A DNA stretch of 64,000 nucleotides from Prosopocoilus inquinatus. Its lineage: Eukaryota; Arthropoda; Insecta; Coleoptera; Lucanidae. The stretch is taken from NCBI GenBank assembly GCA_036172665.1, contig JAYKNF010000050.1, positions 1 through 64,000 on the forward strand. The letters run 5' to 3'. The notes under the pieces were generated by a model. The model saw nothing but the letters and a program-made list of their open reading frames with translations. It made no database searches and was not told where the DNA came from. Shown piece by piece: positions 48,479 to 60,719 of the stretch (positions are counted from its first letter, which is position 1; the number at the start of each line of letters is the position of its first letter). Both the position numbers and the translations under genes were made by a program.

Positions 48479-50862
48479 CTGAAGCTGGAAATAGTTTTAA
48501 ACGAAACAACACGCATTAGCGTTGTTCCTGTGATGTATCTAATCGATACTTACTCATCTATCATGTTATTTGGCGTTTCGATGGACTCCAGTAACTCTAA
48601 TATGAGAAACGAAATTTTCGGACGCAGCAGAAGCTGGAAATAGTTTTAAATGAAACAACACGCATTAGCGTTGTGCCTGTGATGTATCTAATCGATCCTT
48701 ACTCATCTATCATGTTATTTGACGTTTGGATGGACTCCAGTAACTCTGATGTGAGATACGAAATTATCGGACGCAGCAGAAGCTGGAAATAGTTTTAAAT
48801 GAAACAACACGCATTAGCGTTGTGCCTGTGATGTATCTAATCGATCCTTACTCATCTATCATGTTATTTGACGTTTGGATGGACTCCAGTAAGTCTGATG
48901 TGAGATACAAAGTTTTTGGACGCAGCAGGAGCTGGAAATAGTTTTAAACGAAACAACACGTATTAGCGTTGTTCCTGTGCTGTATCTAATCGATCCTTAC
49001 TTATCTATCATGTTATTTGACGTTTCGATGCACTCCAGTAACTCTGATGTGAGATACGAAGTTTTCGGACGCAGCAGAAGCTGGAAATAGTTTTAAACGA
49101 AACAACACGTATTAGCGTTGTTCCTGGGATGTATCTAATCGATCCTTACTCATCTATCATGTTATTTGACGTTTGGATGGACTCCAGTAACTCTGATGTG
49201 AGATACAAAGTTTTTGGACGCAGCAGTAGCTGGAAATAGTTTAGAACGAAAAAACACGTATTAGCGTTGTTCCTGTGATGTATCTAATCGATCCTTACTT
49301 AGCTACTATGTTATTTGACGTTTCGATGGACTCCAGTAACTCTAATGTGAGATACGAAATTTTCGGACGCAGCAGCAGCTGGAAATAGTTTTAAACGAAA
49401 CAACACATATTAGCGTTGTTCCTGTGATGTAACTAATCGATCCTTACTCATCTATCATGTTATTTGACGTTTGGACGGACTCCAGTAACTCTGATGAGAG
49501 ATACGACGTTTTTGGACGCAGCAGGAGCTGGAAATAGTTTTAAACGAAACAACACGTATTAGCGTTGTTCCTGTGCTGTATCTAATCAATCCTTACTCAT
49601 CTATCATGTTATTTGTCGTTTCGATGGACTCCAGTAGCTCTGATGTGAGATACGACGTTTTCGGACGCAGCAGAAGCTGGAAATAGTTTTAAACGAAACA
49701 ACACGCATTAGCGTTGTTCCTGTGATGTATCTAATCGATCCTTACTCATCTAACATGTTATTTGGCGTTTCGATGGACTCCAGTAACTTTGATGTGAGAT
49801 ACGAAGTTCTCGGACGCAGCTGAAGCTGGAAATAGTTTTAAACGAAACAACACGTATTAGCTTTGTTCCTGTGATGTATCTAATCGATCCTTACTCATCT
49901 ATCATATTATTTGACGTTTGGATGGGCTCCAGTAACTCTGAAGTGAGATACGAAGTTCTCGGACGCAGCTGAAGCTGGAAATAGTTTTAAACGAAACAAC
50001 ACGCATTAGCGTTGTTCCTGTGATGTATCTAATCGATCCTTACTCATCTATCATGTTATTTGACGTTTGGATGGACTCCAGTAAGTCTGATGTGAGATAC
50101 GACGTTTTTGGACGCAGCAGGAGCTGGAAATAGTTTGAAACGAAACAACACGTATTAGCGTTGTTCCTGAGCTGTATCTAATCGATCCTTACTCATTTAT
50201 CATGTTATTTGACATTTGGATGGACTCCAGTAACTCTGATGTGAGATACGAAATTATCGGACGCAGCAGAAGCTGGAAATAGTTTTAAATGAAACAACAC
50301 GCATTAGCGTTGTGCCTGTGATGTATCTAATCGATCCTTACTCATCTATCATGTTATTTGACGTTTCGATGGACTCTAGTAACTCTGATGTGATATACGA
50401 AGTTTTTGGACGCAGCAGGAGCTAGAAATAGTTTTAAACGAAACAACACGTATTAGCGTTGTTCCTGTGATGTATCTAATCGATCCTTACTCATCTATCA
50501 TGTTATTTGACGTTTGGATGGTCTCCAGTATCTCCGATGTGAGATACGAAATTTTCGGACGCAGCAGAAGCTGGTAATAGTTTTAAACGAAACAACACGC
50601 ATTAGCGTTGTTCCTGTGATGTATCTAAACAATCCTTACTTATCTAACATGTTATTTGACGTTTGGATGGACTCCAGTAAGTCTGATGTGAGATACAAAG
50701 TTTTTGGACGCAGCAGGAGCTGGAAATAGTTTGAAACGAAACAACACGTATTAGCGTTGTTCCTGAGCTGTATCTAATCGATCCTTACTCATTTATCATG
50801 TTATTTGGCGTTTCGATAGACTCCAGTATCTCTGATGTGAGATACGACGTTTTCGGACGCAG

Positions 50863-51343
50863 CAGAAGCTGGAAATAGTTTTAAACGAAACAACACGCAT
50901 TAGCGTTGTTCCTGTGATGTATCTAATCGATCCTTACTCATCTATCATGTTATTTGACGTTTGGATGGACTCCAGTAACTCTGATGTGAGATACGAAATT
51001 ATCGGACGCAGCAGAAGCTGGAAATAGTTTTAAATGAAACAACACGCATTAGCGTTGTTCCTGTGATGTATCTAATCGATCCTTACTCACCTATCATGTT
51101 ATTTGACGTTTGGATGGGCTCCAGTAACTCTGAAGTGAGATACGAAGTTCTCGGACGCAGCTGAAGCTGGAAATAGTTTTAAACGAAACAACACGCATTA
51201 GCGTTGTTCCTGTGATGTATCTAATCGATACTTACTCATCTATCATGTTATTTGACGTTTCGATGGACTCCAGTAACTCTAATGTGAGAAACGAAATTTT
51301 CGGACGCAGCAGAAGCTGGAAATAGTTTTAAACGAAACAACAC
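50863..51343 (+). repeat. Connecting monomers between blocks
   Basis: About three monomers ('attatcgg', 'cacctatc...gggctcc', 'gatacttac...gagaaacg') in the order also seen at 9.6-9.9 kb. No gene. Confidence 0.65.
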
Positions 51344-53674
51344 GCATTAGCGTTGTTCCTGTGATGTATCTAATCGATCCTTACTCATCTATCATGTTAT
51401 TTGACGTTTGGATGGACTCCAGTAACTCTGATGTGAGATACGAAATTATCGGACGCAGCAGAAGCTGGAAATAGTTTTAAATGAAACAACACGCATTAGC
51501 GTTATGCCTGTGATGTATCTAATCGATCCTTACTCATCTATCATGTTATTTGACGTTTCGATGGACTCTAGTAACTCTGATGTGATATACGAAGTTTTTG
51601 GACGCAGCAGGAGCTAGAAATAGTTTTAAACGAAACAACACGTATTAGCGTTGTTCCTGTGATGTATCTAATCGATCCTTACTCATCTATCATGTTATTT
51701 GACGTTTGGATGGACTCCAGTATCTCTGATGTGAGATACGAAATTTTCGGACGCAGCAGAAGCTGGTAATAGTTTTAAACGAAACAACACGCATTAGCGT
51801 TGTTCCTGTGATGTATCTAAACAATCCTTACTTATCTAACATGTTATTTGACGTTTGGATGGACTCCAGTAAGTCTGATGTGAGATACAAAGTTTTTGGA
51901 CGCAGCAGGAGCTGGAAATAGTTTTAAACGAAACAACACGTATTAGCGTTGTTCCTGTGATGTATCTAATCGATCCTTACTCACCTATCATGTTATTTGA
52001 CGTTTGGATGGGCTCCAGTAACTCTGAAGTGAGATACGAAGTTCTCGGACGCAGCTGAAGCTGGAAATAGTTTTAAACGAAACAACACGCATTAGCGTTG
52101 TTCCTGTGATGTATCTAATCGATACTTACTCATCTATCATGTTATTTGGCGTTTCGATGGACTCCAGTAACTCTAATATGAGAAACGAAATTTTCGGACG
52201 CAGCAGAAGCTGGAAATAGTTTTAAACGAAACAACACGCATTAGCGTTGTTCCTGTGATGTATCTAATCGATCCTTACTCATCTATCATGTTATTTGACG
52301 TTTGGATGGACTCCAGTAAGTCTGATGTGAGATACAAAGTTTTTGGACGCAGCAGGAGCTAGAAATAGTTTTAAACGAAACAACACGTATTAGCGTTGTT
52401 CCTGTGCTGTATCTAATCGATCCTTACTCATCTATCATCTTATTTGGCGTTTCGATGGACTCCAGTAGCTCTGATGTGAGATACGAAGTTTTCGGACGCA
52501 GCAGAAGCTGGAAATAGTTTTAAACGAAACAACACGCATTAGCGTTATGCCTGTGATGTATCTAATCGATCCTTACTCATCTATCATGTTATTTGACGTT
52601 TCGATGGACTCTAGTAACTCTGATGTGAGATACGACGTTTTCGGACGCAGCAGAAGCTGGAAATAGTTTTAAACGAAACAACACGCATTAGCGTTGTTCC
52701 TGTGATGTATCTAATCGATACTTACTCATCTATCATGTTATTTGACGTTTCGATGGACTCCAGTAACTCTAATGTGAGAAACGAAATTTTCGGACGCAGC
52801 AGAAGCTGGAAATAGTTTTAAACGAAACAACACGCATTAGCGTTGTTCCTGTGATGTATCTAATCGATCCTTACTCATCTATCATGTTATTTGACGTTTG
52901 GATGGACTCCAGTAAGTCTGATGTGAGATACAAAGTTTTTGGACGCAGCAGGAGCTGGAAATAGTTTTAAACGAAACAACACGTATTAGCGTTGTTCCTG
53001 TGCTGTATCTAATCGATCCTTACTTATCTATCATGTTATTTGACGTTTCGATGCACTCCAGTAACTCTGATGTGAGATACGAAGTTTTCGGACGCAGCAG
53101 AAGCTGGAAATAGTTTTAAACGAAACAACACGTATTAGCGTTGTTCCTGGGATGTATCTAATCGATCCTTACTCATCTATCATGTTATTTGACGTTTGGA
53201 TGGACTCCAGTAACTCTAATGTGAGAAACGAAATTTTCGGACGCAGCAGAAGCTGGAAATAGTTTTAAACGAAACAACACGCATTAGCGTTGTTCCTGTG
53301 ATGTATCTAATCGATCCTTACTTAGCTACTATGTTATTTGACGTTTCGATGGACTCCAGTAACTCTAATGTGAGATACGAAATTTTCGGACGCAGCAGCA
53401 GCTGGAAATAGTTTTAAACGAAACAACACATATTAGCGTTGTTCCTGTGATGTAACTAATCGATCCTTACTCATCTATCATGTTATTTGACGTTTGGACG
53501 GACTCCAGTAACTCTGATGAGAGATACGACGTTTTTGGACGCAGCAGGAGCTGGAAATAGTTTTAAACGAAACAACACGTATTAGCGTTGTTCCTGTGCT
53601 GTATCTAATCAATCCTTACTCATCTATCATGTTATTTGTCGTTTCGATGGACTCCAGTAGCTCTGATGTGAGAT
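51344..53674 (+). repeat. Copy of 29749-31925 with one inserted monomer
   Basis: The inserted unit (52554-52702) begins 'gttatgcctg...ctctag' like the unit at about 51500 and ends 'gacgttttcgg...gcagcagaag', so it is a hybrid. The unit before it has 'gaagttttcgg' in a 'catctt...gctctg' context, where the 31-kb copy has 'gacgtttt'. Both changes fit a single exchange or conversion event. Confidence 0.75.
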
Positions 53675-54973
53675 ACGACGTTTTCGGACGCAGCAGAAGC
53701 TGGAAATAGTTTTAAACGAAACAACACGCATTAGCGTTGTTCCTGTGATGTATCTAATCGATCCTTACTCATCTAACATGTTATTTGGCGTTTCGATGGA
53801 CTCCAGTAACTTTGATGTGAGATACGAAGTTCTCGGACGCAGCTGAAGCTGGAAATAGTTTTAAACGAAACAACACGTACTAGCGTTGTTCCTGTGATGT
53901 ATCTAATCGATCCTTACTCATCTATCATGTTATTTGACGTTTGGATGGGCTCCAGTAACTCTGAAGTGAGATACGAAGTTCTCGGACGCAGCTGAAGCTG
54001 GAAATAGTTTTAAACGAAACAACACGCATTAGCGTTGTTCCTGTGATGTATCTAATCGATCCTTACTCATCTATCATGTTATTTGACGTTTGGATGGACT
54101 CCAGTAACTCAGATGTGAGATACGAAATTATCGGACGCAGCAGAAGCTGGAAATAGTTTTAAATGAAACAACACGCATTAGCGTTGTTCCTGTGATGTAT
54201 CTAATCGATACTTACTCATCTATCATGTTATTTGACGTCTCGATGGACTCCAGTAACTCTAATGTGAGAAACGAAATTTTCGGACGCAGCAGAAGCTGGA
54301 AATAGTTTTAAACGAAACAACACGCATTAGCGTTGTTCCTGTGATGTATCTAATCGATCCTTACTCATCTATCATGTTATTTGACGTTTGGATGGACTCC
54401 AGTAAGTCTGATGTGAGATACAAAGTTTTTGGACGCAGCAGGAGCTGGAAATAGTTTTAAACGAAACAACACGCATTAGCGTTGTTCCTGTGATGTATCT
54501 AATCGATACTTACTCATCTATCATGTTATTTGACGTTTCGATGGTCTCCAGTAACTCTAATGTGAGAAACGAAATTTTCGGACGCAGCAGAAGCTGGAAA
54601 TAGTTTTAAACGAAACAACACGCATTAGCGTTGTTCCTGTGATGTATCTAATCGATCCTTACTCATCTATCATGTTATTTGACGTTTGGATGGACTCCAG
54701 TAAGTCTGATGTGAGATACAAAGTTTTTGGACGCAGCAGGAGCTGGAAATAGTTTTAAACGAAACAACACGTATTAGCGTTGTTCCTGTGCTGTATCTAA
54801 TCGATCCTTACTTATCTATCATGTTATTTGACGTTTCGATGCACTCCAGTAACTCTGATGTGAGATACGAAGTTTTCGGACGCAGCAGAAGCTGGAAATA
54901 GTTTTAAACGAAACAACACGTATTAGCGTTGTTCCTGGGATGTATCTAATCGATCCTTACTCATCTATCATGT
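53278..54973 (+). repeat. 11-monomer block, copy of 12025-13720
   Basis: Offset 41253 bp, the longest-distance match seen. It contains the same dimer repeat (298 bp) as the 12-13-kb copy. Private changes: 'actcagatg' near 54109, 'gacgtctcg' near 54237, 'gatggtctcc' near 54543. Confidence 0.8.
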
Positions 54974-55319
54974 TATTTGACGTTTGGATGGACTCCAGTA
55001 ACTCTGATGTGAGATACAAAGTTTTTGGACGCAGCAGTAGCTGGAAATAGTTTAGAACGAAAAAACACGTATTAGCGTTGTTCCTGTGATGTATCTAATC
55101 GATCCTTACTTAGCTACTATGTTATTTGACGTTTCGATGGACTCCAGTAACTCTAATGTGAGATACGAAATTTTCGGACGCAGCAGCAGCTGGAAATAGT
55201 TTTAAACGAAACAACACATATTAGCGTTGTTCCTGTGATGTAACTAATCGATCCTTACTCATCTATCATGTTATTTGACGTTTGGACGGACTCCAGTAAC
55301 TCTGATGAGAGATACGACG

Positions 55320-56808
55320 TTTTCGGACGCAGCAGAAGCTGGAAATAGTTTTAAACGAAACAACACGCATTAGCGTTGTTCCTGTGATGTATCTAATCGA
55401 TACTTACTCATCTATCATGTTATTTGACGTTTCGATGGCTCCAGTAACTCTAATGTGAGAAACGAAATTTTCGGACGCAGCAGAAGCTGGAAATAGTTTT
55501 AAACGAAACAACACGCATTAGCGTTGTTCCTGTGATGTATCTAATCGATCCTTACTCACCTATCATGTTATTTGACGTTTGGATGGGCTCCAGTAACTCT
55601 GAAGTGAGATACGAAGTTCTCGGACGCAGCTGAAGCTGGAAATAGTTTTAAACGAAACAACACGCATTAGCGTTGTTCCTGTGATGTATCTAATCGATAC
55701 TTACTCATCTATCATGTTATTTGGCGTTTCGATGGACTCCAGTAACTCTAATATGAGAAACGAAATTTTCGGACGCAGCAGAAGCTGGAAATAGTTTTAA
55801 ACGAAACAACACGCATTAGCGTTGTTCCTGTGATGTATCTAATCGATCCTTACTCATCTATCATGTTATTTGACGTTTGGATGGACTCCAGTAAGTCTGA
55901 TGTGAGATACAAAGTTTTTGGACGCAGCAGGAGCTAGAAATAGTTTTAAACGAAACAACACGTATTAGCGTTGTTCCTGTGCTGTATCTAATCGATCCTT
56001 ACTCATCTATCATCTTATTTGGCGTTTCGATGGACTCCAGTAGCTCTGATGTGAGATACGACGTTTTCGGACGCAGCAGAAGCTGGAAATAGTTTTAAAC
56101 GAAACAACACGTATTAGCGTTGTTCCTGAGCTGTATCTAATCGATCCTTACTCATTTATCATGTTATTTGACATTTGGATGGACTCCAGTAACTCTGATG
56201 TGAGATACGAAATTATCGGACGCAGCAGAAGCTGGAAATAGTTTTAAATGAAACAACACGCATTAGCGTTGTGCCTGTGATGTATCTAATCGATCCTTAC
56301 TCATCTATCATGTTATTTGACGTTTCGATGGACTCTAGTAACTCTGATGTGATATACGAAGTTTTTGGACGCAGCAGGAGCTAGAAATAGTTTTAAACGA
56401 AACAACACGTATTAGCGTTGTTCCTGTGATGTATCTAATCGATCCTTACTCATCTATCATGTTATTTGACGTTTGGATGGTCTCCAGTATCTCCGATGTG
56501 AGATACGAAATTTTCGGACGCAGCAGAAGCTGGTAATAGTTTTAAACGAAACAACACGCATTAGCGTTGTTCCTGTGATGTATCTAAACAATCCTTACTT
56601 ATCTAACATGTTATTTGACGTTTGGATGGACTCCAGTAAGTCTGATGTGAGATACAAAGTTTTTGGACGCAGCAGGAGCTGGAAATAGTTTGAAACGAAA
56701 CAACACGTATTAGCGTTGTTCCTGTGCTGTATCTAATCGATCCTTACTTATCTATCATGTTATTTGACGTTTCGATGCACTCCAGTAACTCTGATGTGAG
56801 ATACGAAG
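55320..56808 (+). repeat. 10-monomer block, copy at 59938-61426
   Basis: Offset 4618 bp (31 monomers minus 1 base). Both copies start with a unit carrying the private 1-base loss 'gatggctcc' (55437/60055) and continue 'cacctatc...gggctcc', 'aatatgagaaacg', 'ctagaaatag', 'catctt', 'gagctg...gacatttgg', 'gatatacg', 'ggtctcc', 'ctaaacaatcc', 'gcactcc'. They separate at 'gaagttttcgg' against 'gacgttttcgg' (56808/61426). The left edge is a hybrid monomer, 'gatgagagatacgacgttttcgg'. Confidence 0.83.
55385..55532 (+). repeat. 148-bp monomer with 1-bp deletion, copy 1 of 2
   Basis: Reads 'tcgatggctccag' where its type has 'tcgatggactccag'. It removes the key A of the CENP-B-like site. The same change is found at 60003-60150 inside a duplicated block. 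Confidence 0.88.
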
Positions 56809-58059
56809 TTTTCGGACGCAGCAGAAGCTGGAAATAGTTTTAAACGAAACAACACGTATTAGCGTTGTTCCTGGGATGTATCTAATCGATCCTTACTCAT
56901 CTATCATGTTATTTGACGTTTGGATGGACTCCAGTAACTCTGATGTGAGATACAAAGTTTTTGGACGCAGCAGTAGCTGGAAATAGTTTAGAACGAAAAA
57001 ACACGTATTAGCGTTGTTCCTGTGATGTATCTAATCGATCCTTACTTAGCTACTATGTTATTTGACGTTTCGATGGACTCCAGTAACTCTAATGTGAGAT
57101 ACGAAATTTTCGGACGCAGCAGCAGCTGGAAATAGTTTTAAACGAAACAACACATATTAGCGTTGTTCCTGTGATGTAACTAATCGATCCTTACTCATCT
57201 ATCATGTTATTTGACGTTTGGACGGACTCCAGTAACTCTGATGAGAGATACGACGTTTTTGGACGCAGCAGGAGCTGGAAATAGTTTTAAACGAAACAAC
57301 ACGTATTAGCGTTGTTCCTGTGCTGTATCTAATCAATCCTTACTCATCTATCATGTTATTTGTCGTTTCGATGGACTCCAGTAGCTCTGATGTGAGATAC
57401 GACGTTTTCGGACGCAGCAGAAGCTGGAAATAGTTTTAAACGAAACAACACGCATTAGCGTTGTTCCTGTGATGTATCTAATCGATCCTTACTCATCTAA
57501 CATGTTATTTGGCGTTTCGATGGACTCCAGTAACTTTGATGTGAGATACGAAGTTCTCGGACGCAGCTGAAGCTGGAAATAGTTTTAAACGAAACAACAC
57601 GTACTAGCGTTGTTCCTGTGATGTATCTAATCGATCCTTACTCATCTATCATGTTATTTGACGTTTGGATGGGCTCCAGTAACTCTGAAGTGAGATACGA
57701 AGTTCTCGGACGCAGCTGAAGCTGGAAATAGTTTTAAACGAAACAACACGCATTAGCGTTGTTCCTGTGATGTATCTAATCGATACTTACTCATCTATCA
57801 TGTTATTTGACGTCTCGATGGACTCCAGTAACTCTAATGTGAGAAACGAAATTTTCGGACGCAGCAGAAGCTGGAAATAGTTTTAAACGAAACAACACGC
57901 ATTAGCGTTGTTCCTGTGATGTATCTAATCGATCCTTACTCATCTATCATGTTATTTGACGTTTGGATGGACTCCAGTAAGTCTGATGTGAGATACAAAG
58001 TTTTTGGACGCAGCAGGAGCTGGAAATAGTTTTAAACGAAACAACACGCATTAGCGTTG
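56809..58059 (+). repeat. 8-monomer part of the 9-monomer order
   Basis: Runs 'cctggg', 'cttagctact' (57045), 'gatgagag', 'atcaatcc', 'ctaacatg', 'gtactagcg...gggctcc', 'gatacttac...gacgtctcg...gagaaacg', 'aagtctg'. It matches the higher-order unit except that type 6 is the 'gatacttac' form. It then jumps at about 58060 to the 'ggtctcc' series. Confidence 0.75.
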
Positions 58060-59937
58060 TTCCTGTGATGTATCTAATCGATCCTTACTCATCTATCATG
58101 TTATTTGACGTTTGGATGGTCTCCAGTATCTCCGATGTGAGATACGAAATTTTCGGACGCAGCAGAAGCTGGTAATAGTTTTAAACGAAACAACACGCAT
58201 TAGCGTTGTTCCTGTGATGTATCTAAACAATCCTTACTTATCTAACATGTTATTTGACGTTTGGATGGACTCCAGTAAGTCTGATGTGAGATACAAAGTT
58301 TTTGGACGCAGCAGGAGCTGGAAATAGTTTGAAACGAAACAACACGTATTAGCGTTGTTCCTGAGCTGTATCTAATCGATCCTTACTCATTTATCATGTT
58401 ATTTGGCGTTTCGATAGACTCCAGTAGCTCTGATGTGAGATACGACGTTTTCGGACGCAGCTGAAGCTGGAAATAGTTTTAAACGAAACAACACGCATTA
58501 GCGTTGTTCCTGTGATGTATCTAATCGATACTTACTCATCTATCATGTTATTTGGCGTTTCGATGGACTCCAGTAACTCTAATATGAGAAACGAAATTTT
58601 CGGACGCAGCAGAAGCTGGAAATAGTTTTAAATGAAACAACACGCATTAGCGTTGTGCCTGTGATGTATCTAATCGATCCTTACTCATCTATCATGTTAT
58701 TTGACGTTTGGATGGACTCCAGTAACTCTGATGTGAGATACGAAATTATCGGACGCAGCAGAAGCTGGAAATAGTTTTAAATGAAACAACACGCATTAGC
58801 GTTGTGCCTGTGATGTATCTAATCGATCCTTACTCATCTATCATGTTATTTGACGTTTCGATGGACTCTAGTAACTCTGATGTGATATACGAAGTTTTTG
58901 GACGCAGCAGGAGCTAGAAATAGTTTTAAACGAAACAACACGTATTAGCGTTGTTCCTGTGATGTATCTAATCGATCCTTACTCATCTATCATGTTATTT
59001 GACGTTTGGATGGACTCCAGTATCTCTGATGTGAGATACGAAATTTTCGGACGCAGCAGAAGCTGGTAATAGTTTTAAACGAAACAACACGCATTAGCGT
59101 TGTTCCTGTGATGTATCTAAACAATCCTTACTTATCTAACATGTTATTTGACGTTTGGATGGACTCCAGTAAGTCTGATGTGAGATACAAAGTTTTTGGA
59201 CGCAGCAGGAGCTGGAAATAGTTTTAAACGAAACAACACGTATTAGCGTTGTTCCTGTGATGTATCTAATCGATCCTTACTCACCTATCATGTTATTTGA
59301 CGTTTGGATGGGCTCCAGTAACTCTGAAGTGAGATACGAAGTTCTCGGACGCAGCTGAAGCTGGAAATAGTTTTAAACGAAACAACACGCATTAGCGTTG
59401 TTCCTGTGATGTATCTAAACAATCCTTACTTATCTAACATGTTATTTGACGTTTGGATGGACTCCAGTAAGTCTGATGTGAGATACAAAGTTTTTGGACG
59501 CAGCAGGAGCTGGAAATAGTTTTAAACGAAACAACACGTATTAGCGTTGTTCCTGTGATGTATCTAATCGATCCTTACTCACCTATCATGTTATTTGACG
59601 TTTGGATGGGCTCCAGTAACTCTGAAGTGAGATACGAAGTTCTCGGACGCAGCTGAAGCTGGAAATAGTTTTAAACGAAACAACACGCATTAGCGTTGTT
59701 CCTGTGATGTATCTAATCGATCCTTACTCATCTATCATGTTATTTGACGTTTGGATGGACTCCAGTAAGTCTGATGTGAGATACAAAGTTTTTGGACGCA
59801 GCAGGAGCTAGAAATAGTTTTAAACGAAACAACACGTATTAGCGTTGTTCCTGTGCTGTATCTAATCGATCCTTACTCATCTATCATCTTATTTGGCGTT
59901 TCGATGGACTCCAGTAGCTCTGATGTGAGATACGACG
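58060..59937 (+). repeat. Mosaic of 'ggtctcc', 'gatatacg' and 'gggctcc' series with a dimer duplication
   Basis: 58060-58480 repeats the end of the 27830-type variant unit. 58480-58800 repeats the link seen at 48479-48828. 58800-59400 repeats the 10.4-11.0-kb order. Then the pair 'ctaaacaatcc...aagtctg' plus 'cacctatc...gggctcc' occurs twice in a row at 298-bp spacing ('acaatcc' at 59121 and 59419), a two-monomer tandem duplication. No gene. Confidence 0.78.
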
Positions 59938-60002
59938 TTTTCGGACGCAGCAGAAGCTGGAAATAGTTTTAAACGAAACAACACGCATTAGCGTTGTTCC
60001 TG

Positions 60003-60150
60003 TGATGTATCTAATCGATACTTACTCATCTATCATGTTATTTGACGTTTCGATGGCTCCAGTAACTCTAATGTGAGAAACGAAATTTTCGGACGCAGCA
60101 GAAGCTGGAAATAGTTTTAAACGAAACAACACGCATTAGCGTTGTTCCTG
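60003..60150 (+). repeat. 148-bp monomer with 1-bp deletion, copy 2 of 2
   Basis: Identical 'gatggctccag' change to the unit at 55385, in the same context 4618 bp downstream. Confidence 0.88.
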
Positions 60151-60719
60151 TGATGTATCTAATCGATCCTTACTCACCTATCATGTTATTTGACGTTTGG
60201 ATGGGCTCCAGTAACTCTGAAGTGAGATACGAAGTTCTCGGACGCAGCTGAAGCTGGAAATAGTTTTAAACGAAACAACACGCATTAGCGTTGTTCCTGT
60301 GATGTATCTAATCGATACTTACTCATCTATCATGTTATTTGGCGTTTCGATGGACTCCAGTAACTCTAATATGAGAAACGAAATTTTCGGACGCAGCAGA
60401 AGCTGGAAATAGTTTTAAACGAAACAACACGCATTAGCGTTGTTCCTGTGATGTATCTAATCGATCCTTACTCATCTATCATGTTATTTGACGTTTGGAT
60501 GGACTCCAGTAAGTCTGATGTGAGATACAAAGTTTTTGGACGCAGCAGGAGCTAGAAATAGTTTTAAACGAAACAACACGTATTAGCGTTGTTCCTGTGC
60601 TGTATCTAATCGATCCTTACTCATCTATCATCTTATTTGGCGTTTCGATGGACTCCAGTAGCTCTGATGTGAGATACGACGTTTTCGGACGCAGCAGAAG
60701 CTGGAAATAGTTTTAAACG

